Source: an uncultured Paracoccaceae bacterium (GTDB taxonomy: Bacteria > Pseudomonadota > Alphaproteobacteria > Rhodobacterales > Rhodobacteraceae). From it: a stretch of DNA of 64,000 nt. The notes beneath the pieces were generated by a model. That model was given only the letters and a program-made list of their open reading frames with translations. It searched no databases and was not told the origin of the DNA. Positions 29,137-41,642 of this stretch are shown here, one piece after another (positions within the stretch are counted from its first letter, which is position 1; each line of letters begins with the position of its first letter). The stretch lies in assembly GCA_947503925.1 (NCBI GenBank), contig CANNFQ010000001.1, forward strand, positions 620,001 through 684,000, in the 5' to 3' direction. The translations under genes were made by a program, and so were the position numbers.

Positions 29137-31515
29137 CTAGAAGTCTTGCCAAAAATGCTCACCGTCGGTGCCGGTGGCCTGAGCGGTGGCTTCGCGTTCG
29201 GGTTGCATTCGCCGCTCTGGCGCAGTTTCTGCAACCAAAGTGATGGGTTCAGGTGTCATGCGAAGGGATGGATGTGCTTCCGAGGTTCCCGTAGGGGCAG
29301 GTAACTCAACAGAACTGTGCAACAATCGGAATTGACCAACGACGTCAGTCATCTTCTGAGCATCTTGATTGAGCGCATGGCTTGCCGCGGTAGCCTCATC
29401 AACCATCGCTGCATTCTGCTGGGTGACCTTATCTAGCTGTATCACGCCGACATTGATTTCCCCAAGGCCGATTGATTGCTCCTGTGCCCCGTTCGAGATT
29501 TCGGTGATCAGGCTTGAAATCTGGGTGATGCGTTCGACGATCTTGGTCAGTGCCTGACCGGCCTGACCGACCAACTCGACGCCGTCCTTTACCTGTTCTG
29601 TGCTCCCGCCAATCAACCCTTTGATTTCTTTGGCGGCGTCGGATGAGCGTTGAGCCAGGGCCCGTACTTCGGATGCAACAACAGCAAAACCGCGCCCCGC
29701 GTCGCCTGCACGTGCAGCTTCGACGCCAGCATTCAGGGCAAGGAGATTGGTCTGGAAAGCGATGTCGTCGATAACGCCAATGATCTGAGAAATTGCATTT
29801 GACGATTTTTCGATTTCGGTCATGGCCGACACCGCACTGCGCACAACATTGCCGCTGCTATCAGCCTCGGACTGGGCCGCAGTGACGATTTGTTCGACCT
29901 CCTTGGCGCCCGATGCGGCGGATTTGACACTCGCCGTCATTTCATCAAGCGCAGCGGCTGTTTCCTCCAAAGTTGCCGCCTGGTTTTCGGTCCGGCGCGA
30001 CAGTTCGTTAGATGAATTGCTCATCTCTGCCAGGCGATTTCGTATCTGACTGGCGCTTTTGGAAACCGACCCAATTGTTCCATTGAGTTTTTCGATCGTC
30101 TGATTGTAGTTCTGTCGCAGTTGATCATATTCGCCAGTGAATGCAGTATCGATTTTCAGTGTCAAATCGCCCTCAGCCAGTTTGCCAAGCGCACCACTGA
30201 GCTGTTCGACGACACGCGTCTGTTCGGCTTGGAGCGCGTGTCGTTCCTGTTCCGCAGTTTGTGCGGCCTTCAACTGATCTCGAAAGGCGATCAAGACACG
30301 TGCAAGCTCACCAATCTCGTCTTTGCGATCTGTGTCAGTGATTTCTTGTTCATAAGCCTGCTCTGAAACGGCCTGCATATTTCGCCGCAATCGCGCCAGT
30401 GGCCGTGTGACCGTGTTTGCCAAAAACCAACCCAGCACAGCGGCGATAACGGCTCCGATGACCGTAATAATGATCATTTGGTTCCTGACTGTGACAACAG
30501 GTTGCAGTACTTCGGCTTCTTCGATCTCGCTCACCAATCCCCAATTCTGTCCCAGAATGGTGATGGGTTGTGTTTTTGCGATCACCGACATCCCGTTTTG
30601 CCCTTTGCTTCCCCTAAAGAATTGTGATTCTTGCGAAGATGCCGCTAAAACTTGTGGTGATTGATCAAGTGGTTGGCGTGTCGTGAAACGATCTTCGAAT
30701 CGTGAATGGCTACGGGCGCGGTAGTCGGGCCCGACGGTGTAAATCTCACCAGTTTCGCCAAGGCCAATGGGGTTGTTCAGAATGTCGCCGATTTGGCCTG
30801 CGGGTATGCGGATTGCGAAAACACCGCGAAGCTGCCCGCTATCGTCGTGTAAGGGCGTCGCCACAAACGCGGCCGGAATGCCGCCGCCAAGTGGATAGTC
30901 TGTGAAATCCTGAAAATGTAGCGTTTGTGGGGCCGCTGAAACGGCGGCCTTGAATGCTCTTGCCAGACCGGTATCTGCGAAAGTCCCATTCAGGAAATTC
31001 GTTGCGTAATCCGCATTCTTGAAAACAGAGTAGATCAGGTCGCCGTTGGTGCTGAATAGATATGCATCATAGTAACCACCGTTTTGAACAATGCCGCGGA
31101 AAAATGGGTGATATACCTCGTGCTGGAAATTGTAGGGTACGTTCTCTGATGCGCGGTCGAGATTCTCGCGTTGATCAGGCGGATTTGGGTTATCAGTAAT
31201 GTAAGCTCGCTGGCGATCTCGCATCGGATTGTCAGAGGACAAGTCAAATGATGCACTAAAGGCGTTCAGCGCTTTCAGGGTTTTGGTACTTGATGCATAG
31301 CTTAGAACGTTTCGTTCGAACCCGTTGGCCCATGTTTCCAAAGAACCCGCCCGCTCATCAGATAGGATTTCGAGCGCGTCACGCGACTCCTGAAGCATGT
31401 TACGTTGGAAATCATAGTAACCGAAAACACCGATCATAGTAGCAATCGCGACGGAGACTGCACCAATGATCAGTGGAAGTCGCATTGAAATCTTGATCGC
31501 GTTGAGAATGGTCAT
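29137..31515 (-). CDS. Methyl-accepting chemotaxis protein (dCache-HAMP-MA)
   Basis: 792 residues. First transmembrane helix about 13-35, a large periplasmic sensor to about 325 with double-Cache wording ([34 protein letters not shown]...[14 protein letters not shown]), second helix about 335-358, HAMP, and a signalling domain with the conserved hairpin [20 protein letters not shown]. The last residues, EHFWQDF, resemble a C-terminal CheR tether. The ATG at 31515 has GAGG upstream; the 31563 start was rejected. Ligand unknown; no che genes nearby. Confidence 0.93.
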   Translation of the reverse strand: MTILNAIKISMRLPLIIGAVSVAIATMIGVFGYYDFQRNMLQESRDALEILSDERAGSLETWANGFERNVLSYASSTKTLKALNAFSASFDLSSDNPMRDRQRAYITDNPNPPDQRENLDRASENVPYNFQHEVYHPFFRGIVQNGGYYDAYLFSTNGDLIYSVFKNADYATNFLNGTFADTGLARAFKAAVSAAPQTLHFQDFTDYPLGGGIPAAFVATPLHDDSGQLRGVFAIRIPAGQIGDILNNPIGLGETGEIYTVGPDYRARSHSRFEDRFTTRQPLDQSPQVLAASSQESQFFRGSKGQNGMSVIAKTQPITILGQNWGLVSEIEEAEVLQPVVTVRNQMIIITVIGAVIAAVLGWFLANTVTRPLARLRRNMQAVSEQAYEQEITDTDRKDEIGELARVLIAFRDQLKAAQTAEQERHALQAEQTRVVEQLSGALGKLAEGDLTLKIDTAFTGEYDQLRQNYNQTIEKLNGTIGSVSKSASQIRNRLAEMSNSSNELSRRTENQAATLEETAAALDEMTASVKSAASGAKEVEQIVTAAQSEADSSGNVVRSAVSAMTEIEKSSNAISQIIGVIDDIAFQTNLLALNAGVEAARAGDAGRGFAVVASEVRALAQRSSDAAKEIKGLIGGSTEQVKDGVELVGQAGQALTKIVERITQISSLITEISNGAQEQSIGLGEINVGVIQLDKVTQQNAAMVDEATAASHALNQDAQKMTDVVGQFRLLHSSVELPAPTGTSEAHPSLRMTPEPITLVAETAPERRMQPEREATAQATGTDGEHFWQDF

Positions 31516-31682
31516 GTATACCTCGCTGGCGCCTTGCAATGGCTGCCTTATGCGGGTTCTCAATTAAGAACGGCTTAAATTGCGTGCTTGTCCGGACTGA
31601 TAATGACCGCCCGCCATCTTGCTATATCGTAGATTTTCCGAGTTTTGAGAGATTTTCTGCATCGGAGGGACGGTTTCCCAAT

Positions 31683-31709
31683 GCTGCAACGCCGATAGGG
31701 CGTTGCAGC
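31683..31709 (-). terminator. Strong hairpin after icd, without T-run
   Basis: GCTGCAACGCC and GGCGTTGCAGC form a perfect 11-bp stem with a 5-base loop, 50 bases past the icd stop. Neither strand has a T-run after it. It likely marks the icd mRNA 3' end by stopping or protecting the transcript. Confidence 0.6.
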
Positions 31710-31758
31710 TTTGTAAGGTCTGAACTGCCAACAGCCAATTCTTAAGGAATGAGAGTGT

Positions 31759-33948
31759 TTAGCTCATGATGTCGTTAAAGGTCTGCGATGGCCGCATCAC
31801 ATCAGCGGTTCTTGCCTGGTCGGGGCGGTAATACCCTGCCAGATCGGCAGCGGAACCTTGGGCAGCTGCCAGTTCTGACAGGATTTTCGCCTCATTGGCA
31901 GACAAAGCCTCAGCAATTGGCGCGAAATGCGCTGCAAGTTCTGCGTCATCAGTTTGCGAAGCCAAGGCGTTCGCCCAATACCGTGCGAACCAATAATGGC
32001 TGTCACGGTTGTCTGGCTCACCAACCTTGCGAGATGGTGAGCGGCCGTCATCGAGGATGCCTTGTGTGGCCTCTTCAACCGCCTTCGCGAGCACCCGCGC
32101 TTTGTTGTTGTCCTTGACATCGGCCAGGAAATGCAGGCTTTCGCCTAAAGCACAGAATTCACCCAAGCTGTCCCACCTCAGGTGGTTTTGTTCCATCAAT
32201 TGCTGGACGTGCTTGGGCGCCGAACCGCCAGCACCGGTTTCAAACAGACCACCACCATTCATCAGTTTGACGATTGACAGCATTTTTGCAGAGGTTGCCA
32301 ATTCCAAAATGGGGAAGAGATCGGTCAGGTAATCGCGCAGTACGTTCCCTGATATGGCGATGGTGTCGTCGCCCTTTGTGATTGTTTCCAGCGATGCACG
32401 CGTGGCTGCACGTGGCGCCATGATTTCAAATTTGTCGGCAACGCCCTCGGCGAAAATGATTGGCTTTATATATGCCAGCAGTTCCGCGTCATGCGCGCGA
32501 TCTTCGTCCAGCCAGAAAATCGCGCGGCAACCTTCAGCCTTCTGACGTGCAATGGCTAGGTTGACCCAATCTTCGATAGGCGCCTTGCGCGTGGACGCAG
32601 AACGCCAGATGTCACCAACCTCAACTTCATGTTCATGCAGAACCGTGCCGTCATCCAGGATCATCTTGACGGTACCGGCTTCCGGGATTTCGAATGTGGT
32701 GGGGTGAGACCCGTATTCTTCGGCCTTTTGCGCCATCAAACCGATATTCTGCACGGTACCTGCTGTCGCCGGATCCAGCTTGCCATTTTCTTTGAAGAAC
32801 CTGATCGTCTCGTCATAGATCGGGGCATAGGAATTGTCCGGGATCACGCAATTTGCGTCAGCTTCGTTGCCGTCGGGTCCCCAGCCTTTGCCGCCAGCGC
32901 GGATCAGGGCGGGCATTGATGCATCGATAATCACGTCAGAGGATACATGAAGGTTCGTCACGCCCTTTTCGGAGTCGACCATATACATGGGCGGGCGGTC
33001 GGCCATGCAGGCATCGATATCGGCCATGATGGCAGCGTCGCCTTTTACCCGCGCCAGCAAATCGCCGAACCCGGAATTTGGATTCACGCCCAGATCAGCA
33101 AGCGCTGCGCCATGCTTTTCAAAAACAGGCGCGAGGAATGCCTTGACGCCATGCCCAAAGATGATCGGGTCAGAGACCTTCATCATTGTTGCCTTGAGAT
33201 GCAAGGAAAACAGAACGCCTTGTGCTTTGGTCTTTTCGATCTCTGAGGCGAGGAAGTCCTTTAGCGCTGCCACGCTCATGAAGGTGGCATCAACGACTGT
33301 CCCGGCGGGGTAGCTGATACCCTCTTTCAAGACGGTATCGCCCTGTGCTGTTTCAAGTACGATCTTGGCCACTGCATCGTTCTTCAGCGTGGCCGATACC
33401 TCATTGGAGATGAAGTCGTTGCCAGACATCGATGACACATGCGTCTTGCTATCTGCTGTCCAATCGCCCATGCGATGCGGGTTCTTTTGCGCAAAACGCT
33501 TCACAGCTTTGGCGGCCCGCCGATCAGAGTTACCTTCGCGTAGAACCGGGTTCACAGCCGACCCTTTGATGACGTCATATCTGGCACGTACCGCTTTGCC
33601 CGAGTCCGTTTCCGGTGCTTCGGGGTAGTCAGGCAACGCAAAACCCTGACCTTGGAGTTCTTTGATCGCGGCAGTCAATTGCGGTACAGAAGCCGAGATA
33701 TTCGGCAGCTTGATCACATTTGCCTCGGCCGTTTTGACCAGGCGGCCCAAATCGGCAAGGTCGTCTGACTGACGCTGATCATCGGCGAGATGGTCAGGGA
33801 AGGCAGCCAGAATGCGACCAGCGAGACTGATATCCTTGGTTCCGACGCTTACCCCGGCGGCTGCAGTAAACTGTTGAATAATTGGTAAAAAAGACGCGGA
33901 GGCCAGCTCCGGCGCTTCGTCAACTTTGGTGTAGATGATGTCGGGCAT
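31759..33948 (-). CDS. icd: Isocitrate dehydrogenase, monomeric NADP type
   Basis: 729 residues, matching the roughly 80 kDa monomeric IDH family, unrelated in layout to the 400-residue dimeric enzyme. It oxidises isocitrate to 2-oxoglutarate with NADP in the TCA cycle. Typical segments include [17 protein letters not shown], the substrate region [31 protein letters not shown] and the C-terminal [20 protein letters not shown] ribosome site precedes the ATG. Single-gene unit. Confidence 0.97.
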   Translation of the reverse strand: MPDIIYTKVDEAPELASASFLPIIQQFTAAAGVSVGTKDISLAGRILAAFPDHLADDQRQSDDLADLGRLVKTAEANVIKLPNISASVPQLTAAIKELQGQGFALPDYPEAPETDSGKAVRARYDVIKGSAVNPVLREGNSDRRAAKAVKRFAQKNPHRMGDWTADSKTHVSSMSGNDFISNEVSATLKNDAVAKIVLETAQGDTVLKEGISYPAGTVVDATFMSVAALKDFLASEIEKTKAQGVLFSLHLKATMMKVSDPIIFGHGVKAFLAPVFEKHGAALADLGVNPNSGFGDLLARVKGDAAIMADIDACMADRPPMYMVDSEKGVTNLHVSSDVIIDASMPALIRAGGKGWGPDGNEADANCVIPDNSYAPIYDETIRFFKENGKLDPATAGTVQNIGLMAQKAEEYGSHPTTFEIPEAGTVKMILDDGTVLHEHEVEVGDIWRSASTRKAPIEDWVNLAIARQKAEGCRAIFWLDEDRAHDAELLAYIKPIIFAEGVADKFEIMAPRAATRASLETITKGDDTIAISGNVLRDYLTDLFPILELATSAKMLSIVKLMNGGGLFETGAGGSAPKHVQQLMEQNHLRWDSLGEFCALGESLHFLADVKDNNKARVLAKAVEEATQGILDDGRSPSRKVGEPDNRDSHYWFARYWANALASQTDDAELAAHFAPIAEALSANEAKILSELAAAQGSAADLAGYYRPDQARTADVMRPSQTFNDIMS

Positions 33949-34162
33949 GAGATGCTCCCATTGGCTGAATTTGGGGTCTCATAACCGATGCTGTCAGGAA
34001 GGTCGACAGTATACCGTCGTATACGAGATGAAAAATCTAACACATAATCAGCTTTGCGCCGGCCGGTGAGATGGTTTCGATTAACAAAATCCGACTGAAC
34101 GCAAAAGCTGTTTGGCATCGACAGGGGTGGCGTGGGTCTGGTTGATTGGTCTTGGGTACTCT

Positions 34163-34252
34163 TGGCGGAGAGACAGGGATTCGAACCCTGGGTAGGCTTG
34201 CACCCACAACGGTTTTCGAGACCGCCCCGTTCGACCACTCCGGCACCTCTCC
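34163..34252 (-). tRNA. tRNA-Ser (anticodon CGA)
   Basis: Minus-strand 90-base class II tRNA with a long variable arm. Acceptor GGAGAGG pairs with the 3' CTCTCC side, anticodon stem CGGT/ACCG encloses CTCGAAA, the T arm AGGGTTCGAATCCCT is intact and CCA is encoded. Reads TCG. Confidence 0.95.
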
Positions 34253-34393
34253 GCAGGGTAGAGGCGTCGTAATCTTTGGGCAGTGATCGTGCAAGACCCA
34301 ATCAGTAAATATTGACATTTACGTCAATCCCCTTGGAAACCACCCCACAGATGCATATCAGTCAAAGCAAGGCCAGCATGAAGGATGACAGAG

Positions 34394-35230
34394 ATGAGAT
34401 CATTGACACCCATTGTCTTTGGTGCCGCCTGCGCGGTTGTTGTATCTATGGCTTGGGCGCAGGATAACACGGCGGACGAAAGGGATGCACTGTTTGACGC
34501 GCTTGGCCTGCCGCAAATGCTCGATATTATGCGCGCCGAAGGTATCATCTATGGTGAAACGATCGCCTCCGATATGTTTCCGAATGCGGCCGGGCCGCGG
34601 TGGGATGCGATGGTCTCGGAAATCTACGATGTCGAGATGATGCGTGAGGAGGTCCGAGCTGCCTTTGATGAGGAGCTGGAAGGCGACGACATCGATGCCA
34701 TGCTCAACTTTTTCACCACAGACCCCGGGCGGACTATCATCCAGCTGGAGGTGAGTGCACGTGAAGCTCTGTTGGACGAGGCCGTTGATGAAGCCAGCAA
34801 GGAGGCCGCCGCATTGGCTGCTGCCGATGAAACGCCCCGCTTTGCGATGGTCGCCGAATACGTAGAGGCCAATGATCTGATCGAATCGAATGTCGTTGGT
34901 GCGCTCAATTCCAACTACGCGTTCTTTATGGGACTTCTTGATGGTGGTGCGATGCCCGACAGCATGACCGAAGAGCAGGCGCTGCGCGATGTCTGGCAAC
35001 AGGAAGATGAAATAAGGGCGAATACATCTGAATGGGTCTATTCGTTCCTTTATATGGCTTATGAGCCGCTTTCGGACCCAGAATTGCAAGCCTATATCGA
35101 TTTTGCCAGAACAGAGGCCGGGCAGGATTTGAATGACGCGCTGTTCGCGGCCTTCAATGGGATGTTTGACGATATCTCACGTGCTCTTGGGCTTGCGTCC
35201 TCGCGTATGATGACAAGCCAAGAACTCTGA
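34394..35230 (+). CDS. Exported DUF2059-type protein
   Basis: 278 residues. A signal peptide (MRSLTPIVFGAACAVVVSMA, cut after WA near residue 22) sends it to the periplasm. The rest is acidic and helical, with two DUF2059-like repeats (YGETIASDMFP..., MLNFFTTDPGRTIIQLE and YIDFARTEAGQDLNDALFAAF). Function of the family is unknown. The ATG at 34394 is better spaced from AAGG than 34385. Followed by a short GC hairpin. Confidence 0.82.
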   Translation: MRSLTPIVFGAACAVVVSMAWAQDNTADERDALFDALGLPQMLDIMRAEGIIYGETIASDMFPNAAGPRWDAMVSEIYDVEMMREEVRAAFDEELEGDDIDAMLNFFTTDPGRTIIQLEVSAREALLDEAVDEASKEAAALAAADETPRFAMVAEYVEANDLIESNVVGALNSNYAFFMGLLDGGAMPDSMTEEQALRDVWQQEDEIRANTSEWVYSFLYMAYEPLSDPELQAYIDFARTEAGQDLNDALFAAFNGMFDDISRALGLASSRMMTSQEL

Positions 35231-35252
35231 CGCGCAACATGCAATAGTTGTA

Positions 35253-35274
35253 CCCTCGCGTGAGGGCACCTTTT
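35253..35274 (+). terminator. Weak intrinsic terminator after the DUF2059 gene
   Basis: CCCTC-GCGT-GAGGG forms a 5-bp stem with a tetraloop, then CACC and four T. Short, so only a candidate. Confidence 0.4.
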
Positions 35275-35302
35275 ATGCTATACCTATTCTACTTTTAAGA
35301 CA

Positions 35303-35324
35303 GCGGTCATTTTTTTTGGACCGC
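35303..35324. promoter_or_regulatory. Inverted repeat with an eight-T loop
   Basis: GCGGTC and GACCGC flank a loop containing eight T, 59 bases before the next start codon. Not a normal terminator because the T-run is in the loop; possibly a regulatory hairpin in the leader of the following gene. Confidence 0.35.
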
Positions 35325-35382
35325 GCCCTTCGCCGTTTCTGGCGGAAATTTGAACGATGTATATTTCAAAGAGGAGCGTTTC

Positions 35383-36699
35383 ATGGAACGTGATATTATC
35401 AAGGTCGAGCTAGAGTTGGACCGTATCGTTTGTCACGATGAAGGTGATGGTTGGGGCAATGCCGAACCCTACCTTTGGACAGTGTTTTTCAAGGTTGATG
35501 GCGATACGGTCGTTGTGCTGGATGACTTGACGTTGGGTGGTACTGCGACGGTGCGCGCCACGCCCGGCAGCCACGGCAACCTTGGCACGACGGATGTGGA
35601 TGCGGGTGATACCGTCACCATCCCCGGTACCATTGGCCATTGGCAAACGAACCTCAAGCCCATCCCGACCCCGTCGGGCCTGCAGGCTCTAGTGCCAGAT
35701 GTCGGCGGTGTGATTGGCGTGGTCGCCGTTCTAATGGAAGAGGATAATGTATCCGATGACGGGGCAGAGGCAGGCCATCAGGCGCTGAACAACGCCGTTC
35801 GCGACGCAATCAATCAGATTGTGGCGACCCGCAGTTTCACCAATCAGGAAATCACCGACGCGGATGTGGAAGGCCTTGCCAATGATGTGCGCGGTGCCAT
35901 TTCGGACGCTATTCAGAACCAGCAGAATTTTTTTGAGAATCTCTGGAGCTTCCTGAACCCCGATGATGCGATTGGGGATAAGATTTGGTTCTTTTCGCAT
36001 GATGATCTGGCGGATGGCGGCACGATCAATTTCTCTCAGCGCTGGCAGAATGAAGGCGATTGGGAAATCTTTGGCCACCTGACGGCCACACCGCTTTGCC
36101 CCGCGAATTCGCTGGATGGCGTATTTTCCAGTCGCATGTCAGTGCGGTCGATGAGCGCCAAGAGCAAGTTTTCGTCGCCAAAATTCATCGACCCCGCGCA
36201 AGGTGACAAGCTGGTCAAGTTGGATGCGCTAAAGCGGCTTCCGAAAAACGCCAAAGAAAGCTTTGACCTGAAGGCGTTGCGATCCTTCCGCGATGGAACG
36301 TTCAAGGAGTTTCCCGGGTTAACCCAATGGTGGAAACTTGCCGGCCGCACCACCCCGTCGCTGATCCGCGAATTGACCAGTTCACGTGCATTGCGCAAGG
36401 ATGTCCGTGCCATCATGGAATACCTGCCGAAGGCTGTTCATCAGGCCTCTGACAAACTGGATGATGCCCCGCTGGAAGCGGCAGAACGTGTTTTTGCCGC
36501 GCTCAAGAACAAGACCAACAATCGCCGGGTGGCCATTGATAGTAGTCGCGCGCTGGACATGATCGGTTTGATCAAGGGCAAGAAGGTCGGTGAGGCGATG
36601 CAGATCCTGAGCGACATTCAACCCGCGCGGCATCCGGCAACAAAGGGGACCGTTGGGCTGCGGATTGCCAAGCCAAAGATCAAGCGGGTAGGGGGCTAG
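35383..36699 (+). CDS. Uncharacterised two-part protein
   Basis: 438 residues, family not recognised, no signal peptide or membrane helix. The N-terminal 110 residues look like a beta-sandwich (KVELELDRIVCHDEGDGWGNAEPYLWTV...), which could be C2-like or lectin-like; residues 250 onward are basic and helical (KLVKLDALKRLPKNAKESFDL). The ATG has GAGGAG upstream and gives a better start than 35350. Its stop shares the palindrome CTAG with the convergent lipoprotein's stop. Confidence 0.75.
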   Translation: MERDIIKVELELDRIVCHDEGDGWGNAEPYLWTVFFKVDGDTVVVLDDLTLGGTATVRATPGSHGNLGTTDVDAGDTVTIPGTIGHWQTNLKPIPTPSGLQALVPDVGGVIGVVAVLMEEDNVSDDGAEAGHQALNNAVRDAINQIVATRSFTNQEITDADVEGLANDVRGAISDAIQNQQNFFENLWSFLNPDDAIGDKIWFFSHDDLADGGTINFSQRWQNEGDWEIFGHLTATPLCPANSLDGVFSSRMSVRSMSAKSKFSSPKFIDPAQGDKLVKLDALKRLPKNAKESFDLKALRSFRDGTFKEFPGLTQWWKLAGRTTPSLIRELTSSRALRKDVRAIMEYLPKAVHQASDKLDDAPLEAAERVFAALKNKTNNRRVAIDSSRALDMIGLIKGKKVGEAMQILSDIQPARHPATKGTVGLRIAKPKIKRVGG

Positions 36700-37043
36700 C
36701 CCCCATACACCATAAGGGCAACCACCAAGGCACCCGGATTGGTCCGATATAGTCCCAGATCGCCCTGCATCTGCAAGATGCGGGCAGGGCGGTCGTTTTC
36801 GGGTATCCGTGCCGTTTCCATGGCGTCGTCCAGCACTGGCCCGCCGCCATTTTCGATGTCCGCGATGATTGCGGGGAAACCCGATTTCACGATCACCTCG
36901 ACCTGTCCACGCCTTTGATTATAGGCAAGGTTCTGCGCCGCGGTGCCAAGGCCAGATATCGGCAACAGCAGCGGATTACCCAGATGATTTGCCTCGTTAC
37001 TGCAAGCGGCCAGAAGGAGAAGGGGGATCAGGATTGTGCGCAT
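36696..37043 (-). CDS. Small lipoprotein
   Basis: 115 residues. The signal ends in a lipobox LLLAACS with lipidated Cys14, followed by an outer-membrane-compatible Ser. The mature part (QNLAYNQRRGQVEVIVKSGFPAIIADIENGGGPVLDDAM...) is not recognised. Converges on the preceding gene with overlapping stops in CTAG at 36696-36699. Confidence 0.78.
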   Translation of the reverse strand: MRTILIPLLLLAACSNEANHLGNPLLLPISGLGTAAQNLAYNQRRGQVEVIVKSGFPAIIADIENGGGPVLDDAMETARIPENDRPARILQMQGDLGLYRTNPGALVVALMVYGG

Positions 37044-37065
37044 CGGGTTTTGGCCTTCTTTATGC

Positions 37066-37094
37066 TTGACTTACAGGGGTATTGGTCAGATAAG
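37066..37094 (+). promoter_or_regulatory. Likely sigma-70 promoter of rplU-rpmA
   Basis: TTGACT at 37066-37071 and GATAAG at 37089-37094 are 17 bases apart, leaving a leader of about 120 bases before rplU. The leader may contain an L21-type autoregulatory structure, but none was resolved by eye. Confidence 0.5.
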
Positions 37095-37219
37095 CCGCCA
37101 TCTCAGCAAGGTGATTGTTGAGAGATATGCGAAAACACGCCCACGGGCGCGCAGTCCACAGGTACCAAACGCCGGATCGATCCGGGGCCTCAGAGACGCG
37201 GAAAATGAAGGAAAAACAT

Positions 37220-37891
37220 ATGTTTGCGGTTCTGAAAACCGGCGGCAAGCAGTACAAGGTCGCATCAGGCGACGTTCTGCGTGTCGAAAAGCTGGCGGCA
37301 AATGCTGGCGACAAAATCCAGTTCAACGAGATTCTGATGGTCGGCTCTACCGTTGGTACACCTTTGGTTGCTGGCGCTGGCGTGCAGGCCGAGGTGATCG
37401 ACCAGATCAAAGGCGAAAAGACAATCAATTTCGTCAAGCGTCGCCGTAAGCACGGCTCGCAGCGCAAAAAGGGCCACCGCCAGCAACTGACACTGGTGCG
37501 GATTGCCGACATCCTTGAAAAAGGTGCGGACAAGTCCGGCGTGATGGCGGCAGTTTCCGGTGCAGGCGTTGTTGCCGCCCCGGCTGCAAAGCCTGCTGCG
37601 AAAAAAGCTGCACCCAAGAAAGAAGCCAAAGCAGAAGCACCCAAGGCTGAAAAGCCAAAGGCGGCACCGAAGGCAAAGAAAGCCGAAGCTGGCGCAGATG
37701 ATCTGAAGAAGCTGTCCGGTGTTGGCCCCGCTTTGGAAAAGAAGCTGCACGAGGCTGGCGTGACGACATTTGCGCAGATCGCCGCATGGACCGATACAGA
37801 TGTAGCTGCTATGGACGAGAAACTGTCATTCAAAGGCCGGATCGAGCGTGAAGGCTGGATCGACCAGGCCAAAGAACTGGCTAAAGGCTAA
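37220..37891 (+). CDS. rplU: Ribosomal protein L21 with long C-terminal extension
   Basis: 223 residues, about twice the usual 103. Residues 1-103 are normal L21 ([32 protein letters not shown]). Residues 115-157 are an Ala/Lys/Pro/Glu linker, and 160-223 form a helix-hairpin-helix-like domain ([20 protein letters not shown], then [14 protein letters not shown]). Long-tailed L21 is seen in Rhodobacterales; the tail probably lies outside the ribosome and may bind nucleic acid. rpmA follows 12 bases later. Confidence 0.95.
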   Translation: MFAVLKTGGKQYKVASGDVLRVEKLAANAGDKIQFNEILMVGSTVGTPLVAGAGVQAEVIDQIKGEKTINFVKRRRKHGSQRKKGHRQQLTLVRIADILEKGADKSGVMAAVSGAGVVAAPAAKPAAKKAAPKKEAKAEAPKAEKPKAAPKAKKAEAGADDLKKLSGVGPALEKKLHEAGVTTFAQIAAWTDTDVAAMDEKLSFKGRIEREGWIDQAKELAKG

Positions 37892-37903
37892 GGAGAGCAA
37901 CCA

Positions 37904-38173
37904 ATGGCACATAAAAAAGCAGGCGGTTCATCCCGTAACGGGCGCGACTCAGCTGGTCGTCGCCTTGGCGTCAAGAAATTCGGTGGCGAAGCTGTCGTTC
38001 CCGGTAACATCATCATGCGTCAGCGTGGCACAAAAATGTGGCCAGGGACCGGCGTAGGAATGGGCAAGGATCACACAATCTTTGCAACCGTCGATGGCGC
38101 TGTGAAATTCCATAAGGGCCTGAAAGGGCGCACCTTTATTTCGGTCCTTCCGGTGGCGGAGGCCGCTGAATAA
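37904..38173 (+). CDS. rpmA: Ribosomal protein L27
   Basis: 89 residues, normal length. The N-terminus [20 protein letters not shown] reaches the peptidyl-transferase centre; the rest ([23 protein letters not shown]) is typical. There is no cleavable extension. Cotranscribed with rplU and followed by a strong terminator. Confidence 0.98.
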   Translation: MAHKKAGGSSRNGRDSAGRRLGVKKFGGEAVVPGNIIMRQRGTKMWPGTGVGMGKDHTIFATVDGAVKFHKGLKGRTFISVLPVAEAAE

Positions 38174-38200
38174 GCCGAAAATCTCAGGTAACAAATTTGG

Positions 38201-38230
38201 GGGGATCGGTGAACACCGGTCCCCTTTTTT
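38201..38230 (+). terminator. Intrinsic terminator after rpmA
   Basis: GGGGATCGGT pairs with ACCGGTCCCC (one G-T pair) around a GAAC loop, followed directly by six T. Confidence 0.93.
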
Positions 38231-38299
38231 ATTCATAGTTTTGCCACCATGTTGGAATAGAGCTACGGCAGACGAGTATTGTTTTCGAGGAGGAAGGTA

Positions 38300-38851
38300 A
38301 TGATACACGAGGAAATCACCGTGCAGGACACAATCACCGCAGAGCGGTTCGTATTGCGCCCTTGTCGCAAATCAGATGCGGGTCTGATTGCCATGTATGC
38401 CGGTGATGATCGTGTAGCCCGTGGCACGCGCGCGATGCCGCATCCTTTGCCGCCCGGTACGGTTGAGGCGATGATCGAACGCGCCAGTCAGGCCGACCGG
38501 ACAGAGGATGTTTGGGTGATTGACGGCTCTGCCTATGGCCATGCAGAAGCGCTGGGTCTGATCAGTCTTGAACGGATGGATCGCGCCCAGTCAGAGATTT
38601 TCTATTGGATTGCGCCGGCCTTTTGGAACACCGGCCTTGCCTCGGAGGCGGTACGGACCCTGATTGCGGCCAACCCGCATCAGTCACATCGCATTTTTGC
38701 CGAAGTGTTTCAGGATAACCCGGGTTCCGCCCGTGTGCTGACCAATTGCGGGTTCGACTACCTGGGCGATGCGGAGGCGTTTTCCGTTGCCCGTGGTGCC
38801 ACGGTGCCCACATGGACCTATACGCTCAAGATCGACAGCGAAGCCTTGTAA
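38300..38851 (+). CDS. GNAT-family N-acetyltransferase (RimJ-like)
   Basis: 183 residues. ERFVLRPCRKSDAGLI opens the fold, IFYWIAPAFWNTGLASEAVRTL is the acetyl-CoA binding loop and helix, and ARVLTNCGFDYLGDAE is the C-terminal motif of the RimJ/RimL group. Substrate unknown; possibly a ribosomal or other protein N-terminus, given the L27 neighbour. GAGGAGGAAGG precedes the ATG. Confidence 0.88.
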   Translation: MIHEEITVQDTITAERFVLRPCRKSDAGLIAMYAGDDRVARGTRAMPHPLPPGTVEAMIERASQADRTEDVWVIDGSAYGHAEALGLISLERMDRAQSEIFYWIAPAFWNTGLASEAVRTLIAANPHQSHRIFAEVFQDNPGSARVLTNCGFDYLGDAEAFSVARGATVPTWTYTLKIDSEAL

Positions 38852-38955
38852 CACTCTTCAAGTGGAATTGAATTCACGGGCTGGAAAGCGAAAGCTAGTC
38901 TGCTGGGACGTTCTAGAGTGGGCAGACGGTGTTGCGGCCAAGGGGGAGGGCGATC

Positions 38956-39480
38956 ATGGGTGAGCTTTCCTATCGCGCATTATCCCCTGCCGATGCGGGC
39001 GCATTGCATGATATTGTCAGCGATTGGGAAGTGGTGCGCCAACTTGGTAGTTGGCCCTGGCCACCAGACCGCGCATTTACCCAAAGCCGCAGCAAACCCT
39101 ATGACGGGAATGGATTTGTCTGGGGTATCTTTCGGGGGCGCGACCTGCTGGGCACCGTTGGTGTGACCGAGGGTGAACTGGGTTACGCGCTCAAGCGCAG
39201 TGAATGGGGCAAAGGTATCATGACCCGCGCCGCGCGGCGGGCGGTTGAGCATGCGTTTCAGGATCCAAAGCTCCGCAAGATCACCGCCAGCACCTGGGGT
39301 GATAACGATGCATCCGCGCATTTGCTTATGAAGCTCAGCTTTTCGCAGCTGGGCGAAAAGGTGATCTATTCGAAGGCGCGCGGCGTTCCAACGCTGTGTT
39401 ATCAGCACTTGTTATCACGGACACATTGGGATGGCTTGAGAAGCCGGGGCGAATGGACTATCGCAGCGGCTGAACTGTAG
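38956..39480 (+). CDS. GNAT-family N-acetyltransferase
   Basis: 174 residues of the same superfamily as the upstream gene: ELGYALKRSEWGKGIMTRAARRAVEHAF is the CoA loop, and HLLMKLSFSQLGEKV the C-terminal segment. The two are not closely similar and could act on different substrates. It starts 104 bases after the first acetyltransferase and ends 12 bases before obgE, so it probably shares the obgE transcript. Confidence 0.88.
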   Translation: MGELSYRALSPADAGALHDIVSDWEVVRQLGSWPWPPDRAFTQSRSKPYDGNGFVWGIFRGRDLLGTVGVTEGELGYALKRSEWGKGIMTRAARRAVEHAFQDPKLRKITASTWGDNDASAHLLMKLSFSQLGEKVIYSKARGVPTLCYQHLLSRTHWDGLRSRGEWTIAAAEL

Positions 39481-41633
<2,153 letters not shown>

Positions 41634-41642
41634 GGGGCTGGA

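Noticed and set aside
34037..34318. 93-codon minus-strand frame
   Set aside because: It reads through the tRNA-Ser gene.
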